Shown: positions 1 through 8,100, counted from the stretch's first letter. The stretch: 64,000 nucleotides of DNA from Chloroflexota bacterium (GCA_014874485.1 JADBJK010000016.1:62001-126000), one strand, 5' to 3'. Notes: generated from the sequence alone by a model not told the origin. Numbers and translations: made by a program.

Positions 1-296
1 GGCGGGGTGTGGGCGAACTGCTGTTGCTCACGATGATAGAGGAAGCGCAACGCCGAGGCGCAGCGGCCGTAACGCTGGAGGTGCGCGTGAGCAATCTGCC
101 GGCCCAGCGGCTCTACGAGAAGTATGGGTTCACGGTGCAGGGCCGCCGCGTGCGCTACTACAGCGACAACGGCGAAGACGCCTACATCATGACGACGCCA
201 CCGCTTCGCTCCGCATCGTACCGTGAGACGCTGGAAGCCCTCAAGGCCCGCCTGTACGCGCGTCTGTCCTCGGAAGCCCCGCCCGTGGCGCAATAG
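1..296 (+). CDS. rimI: RimI-like N-acetyltransferase, 3' part (5' end outside window)
   Basis: C-terminal part of a GNAT acetyltransferase, probably the one that acetylates the N-terminal alanine of ribosomal protein S18. The open frame runs in from the left edge; codons before the GTG at 9 read R-G-V-G-E-L, the acetyl-CoA-binding R/Q-G-x-G-x loop, so the GTG is internal and not a start. Further on it has ARRL-type 'LEVRVSNLPAQRLYEKYGF', the classic RimI C-terminal signature (asparagine, tyrosine and the GF motif). Family members are about 150 residues, so roughly 40% is missing. RimI genes often sit beside tsaB/tsaD, but those would lie outside the window. The family call is secure; the S18 substrate is inferred. 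Confidence 0.75.
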   Translation, partial: RGVGELLLLTMIEEAQRRGAAAVTLEVRVSNLPAQRLYEKYGFTVQGRRVRYYSDNGEDAYIMTTPPLRSASYRETLEALKARLYARLSSEAPPVAQ

Positions 297-409
297 GCTG
301 CGCGGATGGCGCTTCCCTCCGCGACAGCCGTCCATCCTCGCCGCTTCGCCGCGCGGAACGCAACCGCAAATGACGGTTGCACCAAACCTCGGGACCTGCC
401 TTACGGATG

Positions 410-673
410 GGTGCATTTCCGTTTTGGGGCGAGAATGACCGAATGTCGTTAGGTCGTCGCGCAGAATCTACCTCACCTATCCCCACCCCGGCCCTCCCCT
501 TTCCTCTCCGCGGGCGGAGAGGAAAGGGGAGGGTGTGGGAGGGGTTAGGTGAGGTCAAGCAGCCCCTTCGCTGCACGCCGGGCGGCGAAAGTGGATTTCG
601 TTGGTGGGGAGCGGCTCACGGCCCTGCTCCGACGTGCCCATTGCAGCAGGCTTGCCCCCAAACTGAAATGCAC
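410..673. mobile_element. MITE-like element R1, copy A
   Basis: A 264-bp non-coding element that fills most of the gap between the acetyltransferase and rarA. Its ends are imperfect inverted repeats: the left starts GTGCATTTCCGTTTTGGGG, the right reads as GTGCATTTCAGTTTGGGGG on the other strand. The centre (471-554) is a long near-perfect palindrome of C-rich and G-rich arms that would fold into a stem of more than 30 bp. An 8-bp direct repeat TACGGATG flanks it (402-409 and 677-684), as expected for a target-site duplication. A second copy, visibly close to 90% identical, lies at 50780-51041. It has no coding capacity of its own, so a transposase would have to act in trans. Confidence 0.75.
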
Positions 674-690
674 CCCTACGGATGCCCCGC

Positions 691-719
691 TTGACGTCTG
701 CCCGCGCGCGGCGTAAGAT
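691..719 (+). promoter_or_regulatory. sigma-70-type promoter of rarA
   Basis: TTGACG (691-696), 17-bp spacer, TAAGAT (714-719), 30 bp before the rarA ATG. It begins just outside the right end of the MITE-like element. Confidence 0.6.
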
Positions 720-748
720 GAACGCAGGACTGGGAGGGATCCTGTCGC

Positions 749-2104
749 ATGGCTAGAGACGATTTGTTCGCCCACGCCCGTGCGGAGCAAATCCGCAAAG
801 AAGCCCCCCTCGCCGCGCGCATGCGCCCGCGAACGCTGGACGAGTTCGTGGGCCAGGAGCATATCGTCGGCGAGGGCAGGCTGCTTCGCCGCGCCATCCA
901 GGCTGACCAGTTGAGTTCGCTCATCTTCTGGGGACCGCCGGGCACCGGCAAGACAACCCTCGCCATGATCATCGCCAACACCACCAAGTCGCACTTCGCC
1001 GCCATCAGCGCGGTCATGGCGGGCGTGGCCGACATCCGCCGCCTGATAGACGAAGCCAAGGAGCGCCGCAATCTCTACGGCCAGCGCACCATCGTCCTGG
1101 TGGACGAAATCCACCGCTTCAACAAGGCCCAGCAGGACGCGCTCTTGCCCCACGTGGAGGACGGGACCATCATCCTCATCGGCGCCACGACCGAGAACCC
1201 ATACTTTGAGGTCATCTCGGCGCTGGTGTCGCGCTCGCAGGTGTTCCAACTGCGCCCGCTGACCGAGGAGGACATCCTCACGCTCCTGCGCCGCGCCCTG
1301 ACGGACAAGGAGCGCGGCTACGGCAACTGGAAGGTGCGCGTGGACGAAGAGGCCATCCAGCACATCGCCCGCATCGCCGGGGGCGACGCCCGCCGCGCGC
1401 TCAACGCTCTGGAACTGGCCGTTACCACCACCCCCGCCGACAAGCAGGGCTGGGTACACGTTACGCTCCAGGTGGCCGAGGACTCCATCCAGCGGCGCGC
1501 CATCCTGTACGACAAAGACGGCGACGCCCACTACGACACCATCTCGGCGTTCATCAAGAGCCTGCGCGGGTCCGACCCCGACGCCGCGCTGTACTGGATG
1601 GCGAAGATGCTCTACGCGGGCGAGGACCCCCGATTCATCGTGCGGCGGATGATCATCTTCGCGTCGGAGGACGTGGGGCTGGCCGACCCGCAGGCGCTGG
1701 TGGTGGCCACTGCCGCCGCCCAGGCGCTGGAGTGGGTGGGCCTGCCCGAAGCGCAGTACGCCCTGGCCGAGGCCGCCATCTACCTGGCGACCGCGCCCAA
1801 GAGCAACTCGGTGGGGGCCTACTGGAAGGCGCTGGCCGACGTGGAGCGCGAGGGCAAGGTGGAGGTGCCCGACCACCTGAAGGACGCCAGCCGCGACGCC
1901 GAAGCGCTGGGCCACGGCGAGGGGTACAAGTACCCGCACGCGTTTGACCGCCACTGGGTGGAGCAGCAGTACCTGCCCGATCCCCTCAAAGGCCGCCGCT
2001 ACTACGAGCCCGGCACGCTGGGGTACGAAAAGCGCATCAAAGAGTGGATGGAATGGATGCGGGGAGAGGAAAAAGCAGAAGGTAACGAGCACGAACCAGA
2101 ATAA
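749..2104 (+). CDS. rarA: Replication-associated recombination protein A (RarA/MgsA), AAA+ ATPase
   Basis: A 451-residue clamp-loader-like AAA+ ATPase that acts at stalled replication forks, related to eukaryotic WRNIP1. The Walker A motif GPPGTGKTT is at residues 62-70, Walker [10 protein letters not shown] near 111, sensor 1 [11 protein letters not shown] follows, and the arginine-finger/lid region contains GGDARRALN. The C-terminal half ([23 protein letters not shown] and the SEDVGLADP motif) is the tetramerisation domain specific to RarA, which separates it from RuvB and DnaX. Length is normal. It has its own promoter at 691-719 and no operon partner: vapC converges on it from the right after a 53-bp gap. 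Confidence 0.95.
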   Translation: MARDDLFAHARAEQIRKEAPLAARMRPRTLDEFVGQEHIVGEGRLLRRAIQADQLSSLIFWGPPGTGKTTLAMIIANTTKSHFAAISAVMAGVADIRRLIDEAKERRNLYGQRTIVLVDEIHRFNKAQQDALLPHVEDGTIILIGATTENPYFEVISALVSRSQVFQLRPLTEEDILTLLRRALTDKERGYGNWKVRVDEEAIQHIARIAGGDARRALNALELAVTTTPADKQGWVHVTLQVAEDSIQRRAILYDKDGDAHYDTISAFIKSLRGSDPDAALYWMAKMLYAGEDPRFIVRRMIIFASEDVGLADPQALVVATAAAQALEWVGLPEAQYALAEAAIYLATAPKSNSVGAYWKALADVEREGKVEVPDHLKDASRDAEALGHGEGYKYPHAFDRHWVEQQYLPDPLKGRRYYEPGTLGYEKRIKEWMEWMRGEEKAEGNEHEPE

Positions 2105-2157
2105 AGGTCGGTATCTACCGCGTACATCAGCCCCCTCGCCAAGCCACCGCCCGCCGC

Positions 2158-2598
2158 TCACTCCGCATGCTGTGTCCCCGCATCTGACTGGTTCTGCCCC
2201 TGCGACCAGTCCTCCACACTCAACCCGGGGACACGCGCGAACTCGCGGACGTTGTTGGTAACCACAGTGAGGCCGCGACTGACCGCTTGCGCGGCAATGA
2301 GCAAATCCAGCGAGCCGATTGGAACGCCCTGGGCCTCCAGCGCCGCACGGAGGCGTCCATAGGCCACCGCCGCCGAGTAGTCGAAATCCAGAATCGTGAG
2401 CGGAAGGAGGAACAGCGCCAGAGCCTGCTCATTCTGTGCCGGACGCTGGCTGCGGTAAACGCCATACTGGAGTTCGGCAACGGTGATGGAGGAAACGCCG
2501 ATGTCGGCGACCGTGTGTTGGGCTATCTTCTCCAAAAGGCTTGCGGGCTTGTGGCGGATCAGGGCAATGCAGATGTTGGTGTCCAGCAGGTACTTCAT
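2158..2598 (-). CDS. vapC: VapC-type PIN-domain ribonuclease toxin
   Basis: A 146-residue PIN-domain protein, the toxin of a type II toxin-antitoxin pair; VapC toxins cleave tRNA or rRNA and are held inactive by VapB. The acidic metal-binding residues are in place: D6 in LLDTNICIAL, E42 in TVAELQYGV, D near 98 in GSLDLLIAA, and the TNNVREF segment near the end. It overlaps the upstream antitoxin by 4 bp (ATGA), so translation is coupled. It contains one of only four TCGA words I found in the window (2381-2384), consistent with relatively recent acquisition. The C-terminal tail after 'VEDWSQG' is not conserved. Confidence 0.9.
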   Translation of the reverse strand: MKYLLDTNICIALIRHKPASLLEKIAQHTVADIGVSSITVAELQYGVYRSQRPAQNEQALALFLLPLTILDFDYSAAVAYGRLRAALEAQGVPIGSLDLLIAAQAVSRGLTVVTNNVREFARVPGLSVEDWSQGQNQSDAGTQHAE

Positions 2599-2828
2599 TC
2601 AAAAAGCCCCTCGCGCTGTTGCGTGGCAGGCTGCGCGCGCTCGGCCATGAAATCGTCCGAAAAGAGCGCCAAACTGTCCAGAAGCGCCTGCCAGGAATCC
2701 TCCTCAGGGATGAGAACCACCGCATTGCCAATTCGCTTGATGTAGACCTTGGTGCCTGCGAATCGGTACGCCTTCGGAAGTCGCACGGCTTGGCTTTTTC
2801 CATTTCGGAACAACCTGGCAGTATCCAT
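2595..2828 (-). CDS. vapB: VapB-type antitoxin, AbrB/MazE-like swapped-hairpin DNA-binding protein
   Basis: A 77-residue antitoxin. The N-terminal half (RLFRNGKSQAVRLPKAYRF) is the SpoVT/AbrB-type beta-hairpin that dimerises and binds the operator; the acidic, flexible C-terminal half (FSDDFMAERAQP) is what normally wraps the VapC active site. It is the first gene of the vapBC operon and overlaps vapC by 4 bp. It is probably autoregulated: an inverted repeat covers its -10 box (2849-2889). The size is typical of plasmid and chromosomal VapB proteins. Confidence 0.9.
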   Translation of the reverse strand: MDTARLFRNGKSQAVRLPKAYRFAGTKVYIKRIGNAVVLIPEEDSWQALLDSLALFSDDFMAERAQPATQQREGLFE

Positions 2829-2848
2829 ACGGCTAACCTCTCTCCAGG

Positions 2849-2889
2849 GTATATATTTCTAGTATATACGTACTTTGTCGTCCCGTCAA
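2849..2889 (-). promoter_or_regulatory. vapBC promoter with overlapping palindromic operator
   Basis: Reading leftwards: TTGACG (2884-2889), 17-bp spacer, TATACT (2861-2866). The inverted repeat GTATAT (2849-2854) / ATATAC (2864-2869) covers the -10 box, the place expected for a VapBC-bound operator. This AT-rich patch stands out in a GC-rich region. Confidence 0.65.
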
Positions 2890-2990
2890 ACCGAGGCGCG
2901 ACGCCCGCAAGACCGGCGACTGCATCCCGAAGCCCACGCAACCAGCACGGCTTCCGTGTGGCGCGTAATCCCGCGCCGCGCGCCAGGCCG

Positions 2991-3656
2991 CTATCCGAAG
3001 TAACTCGCCGCCAGCGCGATGAGGAACTGCCCCGCGTAGTAGAACGCCAGGCTGATGCGGTGATACCGCCACGGCTTCCAGAAGCGCGCCGCCGCCAGAA
3101 TGACGTCGGACACGTAGAATAGCACCGCCCCGACCGCCACCATCGCCGCCTGCCCCGCGCCGAACACGGGGCTCGCCAGCGCGGACACCGCGCGGTTCAC
3201 CATCACCGAGATCACCACCATGTAAGCGAGGACCGGCACGCGCATCGCGCCCAGGTTGGGCCGGATGAGCGCGTAGAACCCCGCGCCCGCCGCCAGCAGC
3301 ACCGCCCCCGACACGATGTCCCACCCGGACGACCGCCCCAGCGCCGTGAACACGACCGTGTACGCGACATGGGCCAGCAGGAACAGCACCAGGCCCACCA
3401 GGAACGCCCTGCGGCTGTCGTGGAACATGAGGGCCACATCGCCGCCCAGCGACAGGCCCAGCCCGACCAGCACGCCGAGGGTGTAGGTGGGGTTGTGGGC
3501 CGGATCCAGAAACGCCAGCGCGCAGGCAGCGATCACCAGCAGCGTGGACAGTGGCTTGAACACGTACACCAGGCGCGGCCTCTCGGCGAACTCCGCCCAG
3601 ATGAGGGCGCCTACGGTAACCGCCAACACGGGAGCGAGGAAAACCGCGGGTTTCAT
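2991..3656 (-). CDS. YhhN family (lysoplasmalogenase-like) integral membrane protein
   Basis: A 221-residue polytopic membrane protein of the YhhN/TMEM86 family; animal members hydrolyse the vinyl-ether bond of lysoplasmalogens, while bacterial members are mostly untested. About eight hydrophobic helices span the protein. The conserved acidic/serine pattern appears as LGLGLSLGGDVALMF and, near the C-terminus, FYVSDVILA. I chose the ATG at 3656 because GGGAGGA lies 8 nt upstream; an in-frame ATG at 3728 would add 24 residues without a ribosome site. It stands alone, 160 bp from vapB. Family call is good; enzymatic activity is inferred. Confidence 0.8.
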   Translation of the reverse strand: MKPAVFLAPVLAVTVGALIWAEFAERPRLVYVFKPLSTLLVIAACALAFLDPAHNPTYTLGVLVGLGLSLGGDVALMFHDSRRAFLVGLVLFLLAHVAYTVVFTALGRSSGWDIVSGAVLLAAGAGFYALIRPNLGAMRVPVLAYMVVISVMVNRAVSALASPVFGAGQAAMVAVGAVLFYVSDVILAAARFWKPWRYHRISLAFYYAGQFLIALAASYFG

Positions 3657-3802
3657 CGCATCGTCCTCCCTGCGCAAGGATGATGACAGCCCGAAGATGG
3701 TCGGCGCGCGGTGGGGATTCGCCACCACGCGCCATTCGGCCGAAACAATGCCCTCCTACGCCACTGCGGCCGGGAACGGCCACCTCGCGCGTGGGTCGCG
3801 GG

Positions 3803-4261
3803 CTACCGGCCCTCCACCGCGGCGATGGCCTGCTCGGGCGGGACATTGCCGTACACGACGCTCATGATGCCGGGGAGATACTTGTCCATCATGAGGACGT
3901 TCGTGTACACCATGGTCTTGATCATCTCGTGGGTCAGGTCTCCGCCCTCCACGTCAATGCTGGTCTTGTAGCGGATTTCCCCGTCCGAGTAGTCCAACTC
4001 AAAGTTGCCCAGGACGAGGCCGTAGTTGGCCCGCGTGAGGAACTCGGCGACGGCGGAGCGTTTCTCCGGCGGGGCCTTGGCCTCCAGCACGGAGTAGAAG
4101 ATGAACCGCTGCTGCTCGTTCTTGGCCTGGGCGTAGCACATCCAAGCGCCATTGCGGCCCGAGAACCCCATCTGGAGAATGGGCCTGTCCTCCAGTTGTC
4201 GGAACTTCCACTCGTCGTCCTTGAAGAACTGCACCATTTTGTCAAACACGGTTGCGGCCAT
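3803..4261 (-). CDS. YbjN-domain protein
   Basis: A 152-residue soluble protein with the YbjN fold (type III secretion chaperone-like alpha/beta sandwich). The N-terminal helix VFDKMVQFFKDDEWKF leads into a beta-rich middle with MGFSGRNGAWMCYAQA, followed by the usual helical segment (EKRSAVAEFLTRANY) and GNFELDYSDGEIRYKTSIDVEG, which are the most conserved parts of the family. Function is unknown; E. coli YbjN affects motility and stress traits. AAGGAGG lies 7 nt before the ATG. No clear operon: the next minus-strand gene (yhhN) starts 146 bp downstream. Confidence 0.75.
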   Translation of the reverse strand: MAATVFDKMVQFFKDDEWKFRQLEDRPILQMGFSGRNGAWMCYAQAKNEQQRFIFYSVLEAKAPPEKRSAVAEFLTRANYGLVLGNFELDYSDGEIRYKTSIDVEGGDLTHEMIKTMVYTNVLMMDKYLPGIMSVVYGNVPPEQAIAAVEGR

Positions 4262-4344
4262 TGGGCCCTCCTTTCTGGCTACTCTGGTAGCCTGCGGCTA
4301 TTATAGCCCCGATGTGGGGCCTGTCAACGGCGCCGCCGAACTGT

Positions 4345-4498
4345 TTCACCGCAGAGACGCGGAGAGCACAGAGGGGGATACGGGTTTGGGGGATTGCTGC
4401 CCTGCGTCCTCCGCGCCTCGGCGGTGAGTCTGTCCGCGATGCCGGTTCACCGCAGAGACGCAGAGAGCACAGAGGGGATACGGGTTTGGGGGATTGCC
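4345..4498. repeat. R3 repeat (CACCGCAGAG family), one full and one half copy
   Basis: TTCACCGCAGAGACGC at 4345 pairs with CCTCCGCGCCTCGGCGGTG ending at 4427, forming an imperfect hairpin of about 84 bp. A second left arm follows at 4446-4498, and the 50 bp after each left arm (to GGATTGC) are near-identical, so this part is a tandem duplication. Related copies are at 10710, 31140, 38224 and 60717. With the heptamer array it fills the 326-bp gap 4262-4587. Confidence 0.7.
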
Positions 4499-4518
4499 GG
4501 TCCGCGCCGCTGCCCCCA

Positions 4519-4581
4519 CCGCTGACCGCTGACGGCTGCCCGCTGACCGCTGACGGCTGATCGCTGACTGCTGCCCGCTGC
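4519..4581. repeat. Nine-unit heptanucleotide tandem repeat
   Basis: Exactly 63 bp, nine units of 7 bp built on CCGCTGA with variants CGGCTGC, CGGCTGA, TCGCTGA and CTGCTGC. It ends 6 bp from the stop codon of the minus-strand gene at 4588. Confidence 0.85.
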
Positions 4582-4587
4582 AATCCC

Positions 4588-5283
4588 TCACGCCCAAGCC
4601 CCGCCGCGTCGCTGCACCTCGGCCAGGACCCGCGCCACGACGCTCGCGATGTCCCCGCCCGCCGACGCCGCGCTTACATACGTCCACCCAGGCGGCACGG
4701 GCGCGCGCTCCGCCAGCCCCACGCCCACGCCCCCCTGCGCGCACGGGATGGCGATGGCGATCCTGTAGCGCGTGCCCGCGTCCCGCACTTCAAACGACGC
4801 CTCTGGCCGCAGGCCCGCCCCCTTCAGCGCCCGCCACACGCGCTCCTCCAGCGGCTCGCGAATCCACAGGTCGTTGATCTCCTCAGCCGACAGGAGCCGG
4901 CCCAGCGTCGTGGGCAGGAACACGAGCCGCCGCAGCCGCCGGCTGGGAATCGGCCGGGGGAGCGGCTCCAGCGGCCCCAGCACCACGCGGTAGTACCAGT
5001 CGTCGGCGCGGGGGTGATCGGCCTCGTCGGGCAGCAACTCGCGCCGCCGCGCCAACTCAAACCGCAGCACCGGCGCCACATACCGCACGCTCCACGCCAT
5101 GTCGGCGAAGACCTTGCTGAAGTAGAACGCCAGCAGGTCGGCCCCCACCTGACGCGGCGCGCGGTTCACCGGAATGCGATACCAGCCCTGCGTCTGGACG
5201 ATTTCCCAGTCTCGGCGGCTGTTGACCAGCACCACCAGCACACGGTATGTATCGGGCGAACGGTAAGTGGTCTCGGTATTCAT
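4588..5283 (-). CDS. Uncharacterised 231-residue protein
   Basis: A family I do not recognise. The first two thirds hold alternating hydrophobic and charged stretches (YRVLVVLVNSRRDWEIVQTQGWYRIP, with a later LLAFYFSKVF), a run of basic residues (RRLRRLVFLPTTLGRLLSAEEINDLW), then a C-terminal part with FEVRDAGTRYRIAIAIPC that looks nuclease-fold-like only loosely; no catalytic motif can be named. The ATG at 5283 overlaps the stop of the membrane gene upstream (ATGA), so it is translationally coupled third in the uvsE operon. An upstream in-frame ATG at 5601 would run through the coding region of the neighbour and is rejected. A link to DNA metabolism rests on operon position only. Confidence 0.6.
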   Translation of the reverse strand: MNTETTYRSPDTYRVLVVLVNSRRDWEIVQTQGWYRIPVNRAPRQVGADLLAFYFSKVFADMAWSVRYVAPVLRFELARRRELLPDEADHPRADDWYYRVVLGPLEPLPRPIPSRRLRRLVFLPTTLGRLLSAEEINDLWIREPLEERVWRALKGAGLRPEASFEVRDAGTRYRIAIAIPCAQGGVGVGLAERAPVPPGWTYVSAASAGGDIASVVARVLAEVQRRGGAWA

Positions 5284-5624
5284 CGCAGCGTTGCCACCAG
5301 GAAGGCCGCGGCCGCCAGTCCCATCAGCAGCCACAGCAGCGCGATCACGTGCCCCACGCAGCCCCAGCGGGACGCCGTGCGCGAGGCGGTGGATTTCTCC
5401 GAGGACTCCTTGCCCGACTTCTTCGCCGATGCCCGCTGCCCTTTGGCCCAGCGGCGCGTGGCGAGGCCGAGGACGATCAGCATCCCGCTGCCCATGCCCC
5501 CGCTCACTAGCCCGTAGGGGTACGATGCGCTGGCCGTCCCCGACTGCAGGATGAGCCACGCGACGCCCAACAGCCCAAACGCGATGAGCACCAACCACCA
5601 CACCAGTGGCGAGTTCTTCGGCAT
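5280..5624 (-). CDS. Small two-helix membrane protein
   Basis: 114 residues with two clear transmembrane segments, residues about 8-27 (VWWLVLIAFGLLGVAWLILQ) plus a glycine-rich hydrophobic stretch at about 35-55, a lysine/serine-rich cytoplasmic loop (KKSGKESSEKSTASRT) and a last helix near 90-110. No family recognised. It lies 13 bp after uvsE and overlaps the next gene by 4 bp, so the three are one transcription unit. GAGGG precedes the ATG. Confidence 0.65.
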   Translation of the reverse strand: MPKNSPLVWWLVLIAFGLLGVAWLILQSGTASASYPYGLVSGGMGSGMLIVLGLATRRWAKGQRASAKKSGKESSEKSTASRTASRWGCVGHVIALLWLLMGLAAAAFLVATLR

Positions 5625-5637
5625 GGTAGCCCTCGCA

Positions 5638-6600
5638 TCAGGTGATTCGGCGCGCCTCTGCCAGTTGCGGCGCGAATCGCCGCAGGTCTTCGCGGAGACG
5701 CAGCAACGCCAGGTCTTTGGCCTTCGCCTCCAGCATCACGTCGTACTCCCGGAAGCCGTCGGTGTCCTGCACGAACTGGATGAACTCAAACGGATTGATG
5801 AAATCCGAATGCTGGGTCCACAGCGGCGGCAGGAGCACCTCGCGGCGGGTGCCGTCGGGGTTCTTGCGCGTCGCCACGCGGAACTCGGTGCGCGGCGAAC
5901 TGAAGTGGATTTTCGGCGTCTGCCCCGCCGGCCACGAATCCAGCGCCATGCGGACCGCATCCCGCAGCGGCACGCCCTCGTGATTGCAATTCTGGAAGTG
6001 CAGGTAGTCAAAGATGAGGCGGATGCCCGTCTGGCGGTGGACCCAGTGGGTGTCGGAAATGCAGAACTGGCTCTCGTCGTTCTCCAGCACCAGCCGCCTG
6101 CGGGCGGGTTCGGGCAGGCGTTCGTAGCGGCGGGCGAACCGTTCCAGGGCCGCCCTGCGGTCGCCGTACAGCCCGCCCACGTGGGTAACCACCACCGCCT
6201 CGTCGCCCAGGCCCATGGCGTCCAGCATCTGCGCCTGGGCCACGATGTCGCGCGCGCCCTTCTCGGCGATGGATTCGTCCTCGGCGTTGAGCACGATGTA
6301 CTGCGACGGGTGGAACGACAGCCGCAGGTCCTGTCTGCGGGCCATCTCGCCCAGGGCCGCCAGTTCCGCCGCACACTCGTCAATCTGGCGGTGGAATTGG
6401 GGCATGTCGGGATGGGTCAGGTAAGGCGCGACGTCCGACGAGATGCGGTACATGCGAATCTGCATCTCGCCCAGGTACACGAAGATGTCGCGCAGATAGG
6501 CCAGGCTGACGCTGAGGTGGGGGCTGTTCTGCCATCGGCGCGTGTCGTGGGACTTCAGCCCAGGCCGCCCCAGCACTTTGACCGCGAATCCAAGCCGCAT
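5638..6600 (-). CDS. uvsE: UV damage endonuclease UvsE/UVDE
   Basis: A 320-residue TIM-barrel endonuclease that nicks DNA 5' of cyclobutane dimers, 6-4 photoproducts and abasic sites, a repair route independent of UvrABC. Family hallmarks: N-terminal RLGFAVKVL, RMYRISSDVAPY, the metal-binding LSFHPSQYIVLNAEDE (His/Glu), VVVTHVGGLYGDR, LVLENDES, FDYLHFQNC and KIHFSSPRTE near the C-terminus. Length is that of bacterial UvsE. It is the first gene of a three-gene minus-strand operon and has a promoter (6670-6698) with a long palindrome in its leader. Confidence 0.92.
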   Translation of the reverse strand: MRLGFAVKVLGRPGLKSHDTRRWQNSPHLSVSLAYLRDIFVYLGEMQIRMYRISSDVAPYLTHPDMPQFHRQIDECAAELAALGEMARRQDLRLSFHPSQYIVLNAEDESIAEKGARDIVAQAQMLDAMGLGDEAVVVTHVGGLYGDRRAALERFARRYERLPEPARRRLVLENDESQFCISDTHWVHRQTGIRLIFDYLHFQNCNHEGVPLRDAVRMALDSWPAGQTPKIHFSSPRTEFRVATRKNPDGTRREVLLPPLWTQHSDFINPFEFIQFVQDTDGFREYDVMLEAKAKDLALLRLREDLRRFAPQLAEARRIT

Positions 6601-6626
6601 GTGCCTGCGCTCCGAGCGTTGGGTGT

Positions 6627-6656
6627 GCGCGCCGTGAGGGGTCCCTCACGCCGCGC
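6627..6656. repeat. Palindrome in the uvsE leader
   Basis: GTGAGGG (6634-6640), GT, CCCTCAC (6643-6649), extended outward by GCGC-rich arms with a single mismatch, about 14 bp per arm. It lies between the inferred uvsE transcription start and its ATG, so it could be an operator or an RNA hairpin. Confidence 0.6.
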
Positions 6657-6669
6657 GTGCGCGGGCCAA

Positions 6670-6698
6670 AGGGTAGCACGGGCGCGGGCGGATGTCAA
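6670..6698 (-). promoter_or_regulatory. uvsE promoter
   Basis: Reading leftwards: TTGACA (6693-6698), 17-bp spacer, TACCCT (6670-6675). The same -35/17/TACCCT arrangement precedes the flavoprotein gene at 63047-63075. Confidence 0.5.
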
Positions 6699-6723
6699 GC
6701 GCCGCGCGTGCGCCTCGCCTGCT

Positions 6724-6751
6724 TTGACAAGGGCACGGGCGGTCTTATAAT
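6724..6751 (+). promoter_or_regulatory. yvcK promoter
   Basis: TTGACA (6724-6729), 16-bp spacer, TATAAT (6746-6751), both consensus. It lies back to back with the uvsE promoter. Confidence 0.75.
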
Positions 6752-6789
6752 TCGGGTGAGTGGGAGACTTTCATCTCTAGGAGCAGCCC

Positions 6790-8091
6790 GTGAAACCGCG
6801 AAGTCAAATCCGCTCGGCCCTGCGGTGGCTGGCGCCCGGCATGCACGTCAAGCGATGGCTCCTGTTGCTCCTGCTGGGCACGACCATCGTGGGCCTGGGC
6901 GTGGCGTACATCCTTCGGGAAGTTTACGTGCGGTGGACCTTCCCACCCGTGTTCTACTACCTCACGCTCCAGTTCATCGGACGGACGTGGCGCGGGCTCC
7001 TGTTCGGCGTGCTGGGACTGGCGGCCATCGCCGTTGCCATCTACCAACTCAACCGCTCGCTGCTGGCGGCGTTCCTGAGGCCGGGGCAGCAGGACGTGGC
7101 CGAGGCAGTGTACAAGCACTGGCAGCGCGACCGGGGGCCCCGAATCGTGGCCATCGGGGGCGGCACGGGCCTGTCCACCCTGCTGCGCGGGTTGAAAGAG
7201 TACACGCAGAACATCACGGCCATCGTTACCGTGGCCGACGACGGTGGCAGTTCGGGCAGGCTTCGCCGCCAGTTGGGCGTGCTGCCGCCGGGCGACTTCC
7301 GCAACTGCCTGACGGCCCTCGCCGACGCCGAGTCGCTCACCACGCAACTGTTCCAGTACCGATTCAGCGAGGGCGAGGGGCTGAACGGGCACAGTTTCGG
7401 CAACCTGTTCATCGTCGCCATGGCGGGCGTTACCGGCAACTTTGAGCGCGCCCTGCTGGAGTCCAGCAAGGTGCTGGCCGTGCGCGGGCAGATTCTCCCT
7501 TCCACGCTGGAGAACGTAACCCTCGTGGCGGAACTGAAGGGCGAGGGCGAGGAACTCTCCGAGGGCGAACCCGCCTGGGTGGAAGGCGAATCGCAGATAC
7601 CCGAGAGCGGCCGACCCATTGAGCGCGTGTTTCTCCAGCCGAGCGACGTGCCCGCGTACCCCGGGGCGCTGCGGGCCATCCTGGAAGCCGACCTCATCGT
7701 GGCGGGGCCGGGCAGTCTGTACACCAGCGTCCTGCCCAACCTGCTGGTGCCCGACATCGTCCGGGCCGTGCGGGCGTCGCGGGCCAAGAAAATCTACGTG
7801 TGCAACGTGGCGACCCAGCGCGGCGAGACCGAGGGGTACACGCTGGCCGACCACATGGACGCGCTCCATCGGCACATCGGCCCCGACGTCTTCCCCAACG
7901 TCCTGGCCAACGACAACCTGTCTGCGGACTTGCCCAACGTCCCCGGCGTGGAATGGGTGAGGCCCGAGTACCCGTCCGACGCCCCGTACCGCGTGTACAC
8001 GAGCGACCTCGTGGATCGCGAGCGTCCCTGGCGGCACGACTCGGCCAAACTGGCGTCCTGGCTCATTGAGTTTTGCGAGAAGGGCAAGTGA
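6790..8091 (+). CDS. yvcK: YvcK/CofD-like protein (gluconeogenesis factor) with N-terminal membrane anchor
   Basis: A 433-residue protein of the YvcK family, which binds UDP-sugars and supports growth on gluconeogenic carbon and cell shape in Bacillus. The core begins near residue 117: [18 protein letters not shown], then [22 protein letters not shown], and [15 protein letters not shown], all diagnostic. Two transmembrane helices (about residues 20-42 and 68-85) precede the core; the Bacillus protein lacks them, so this one should be membrane-tethered. GTG start with TAGGAGC 5 nt upstream. The pgk promoter lies inside its last codons. The nearby gene pgk is glycolytic/gluconeogenic, which fits. 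Confidence 0.88.
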   Translation: MKPRSQIRSALRWLAPGMHVKRWLLLLLLGTTIVGLGVAYILREVYVRWTFPPVFYYLTLQFIGRTWRGLLFGVLGLAAIAVAIYQLNRSLLAAFLRPGQQDVAEAVYKHWQRDRGPRIVAIGGGTGLSTLLRGLKEYTQNITAIVTVADDGGSSGRLRRQLGVLPPGDFRNCLTALADAESLTTQLFQYRFSEGEGLNGHSFGNLFIVAMAGVTGNFERALLESSKVLAVRGQILPSTLENVTLVAELKGEGEELSEGEPAWVEGESQIPESGRPIERVFLQPSDVPAYPGALRAILEADLIVAGPGSLYTSVLPNLLVPDIVRAVRASRAKKIYVCNVATQRGETEGYTLADHMDALHRHIGPDVFPNVLANDNLSADLPNVPGVEWVRPEYPSDAPYRVYTSDLVDRERPWRHDSAKLASWLIEFCEKGK

Positions 8092-8100
8092 GTGTATAAT
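8072..8100 (+). promoter_or_regulatory. pgk promoter
   Basis: TTGCGA (8073-8078) and TATAAT (8095-8100) with a 16-bp spacer. The -35 lies within the last codons of yvcK. A leader of about 110 nt follows, with a small GTGCC-GGAA-GGCAC hairpin at 8127-8140. Confidence 0.6.

Noticed and set aside
241-694. Short open frames across the R1 element
   Set aside because: They translate the palindrome itself and recur with copy B, as expected for a repeat and not a gene.
545-2161. Long open frame antisense to rarA
   Set aside because: High GC makes stop codons rare in antisense frames; the sense frame has full RarA motifs, and the antisense protein is low-complexity without family features.
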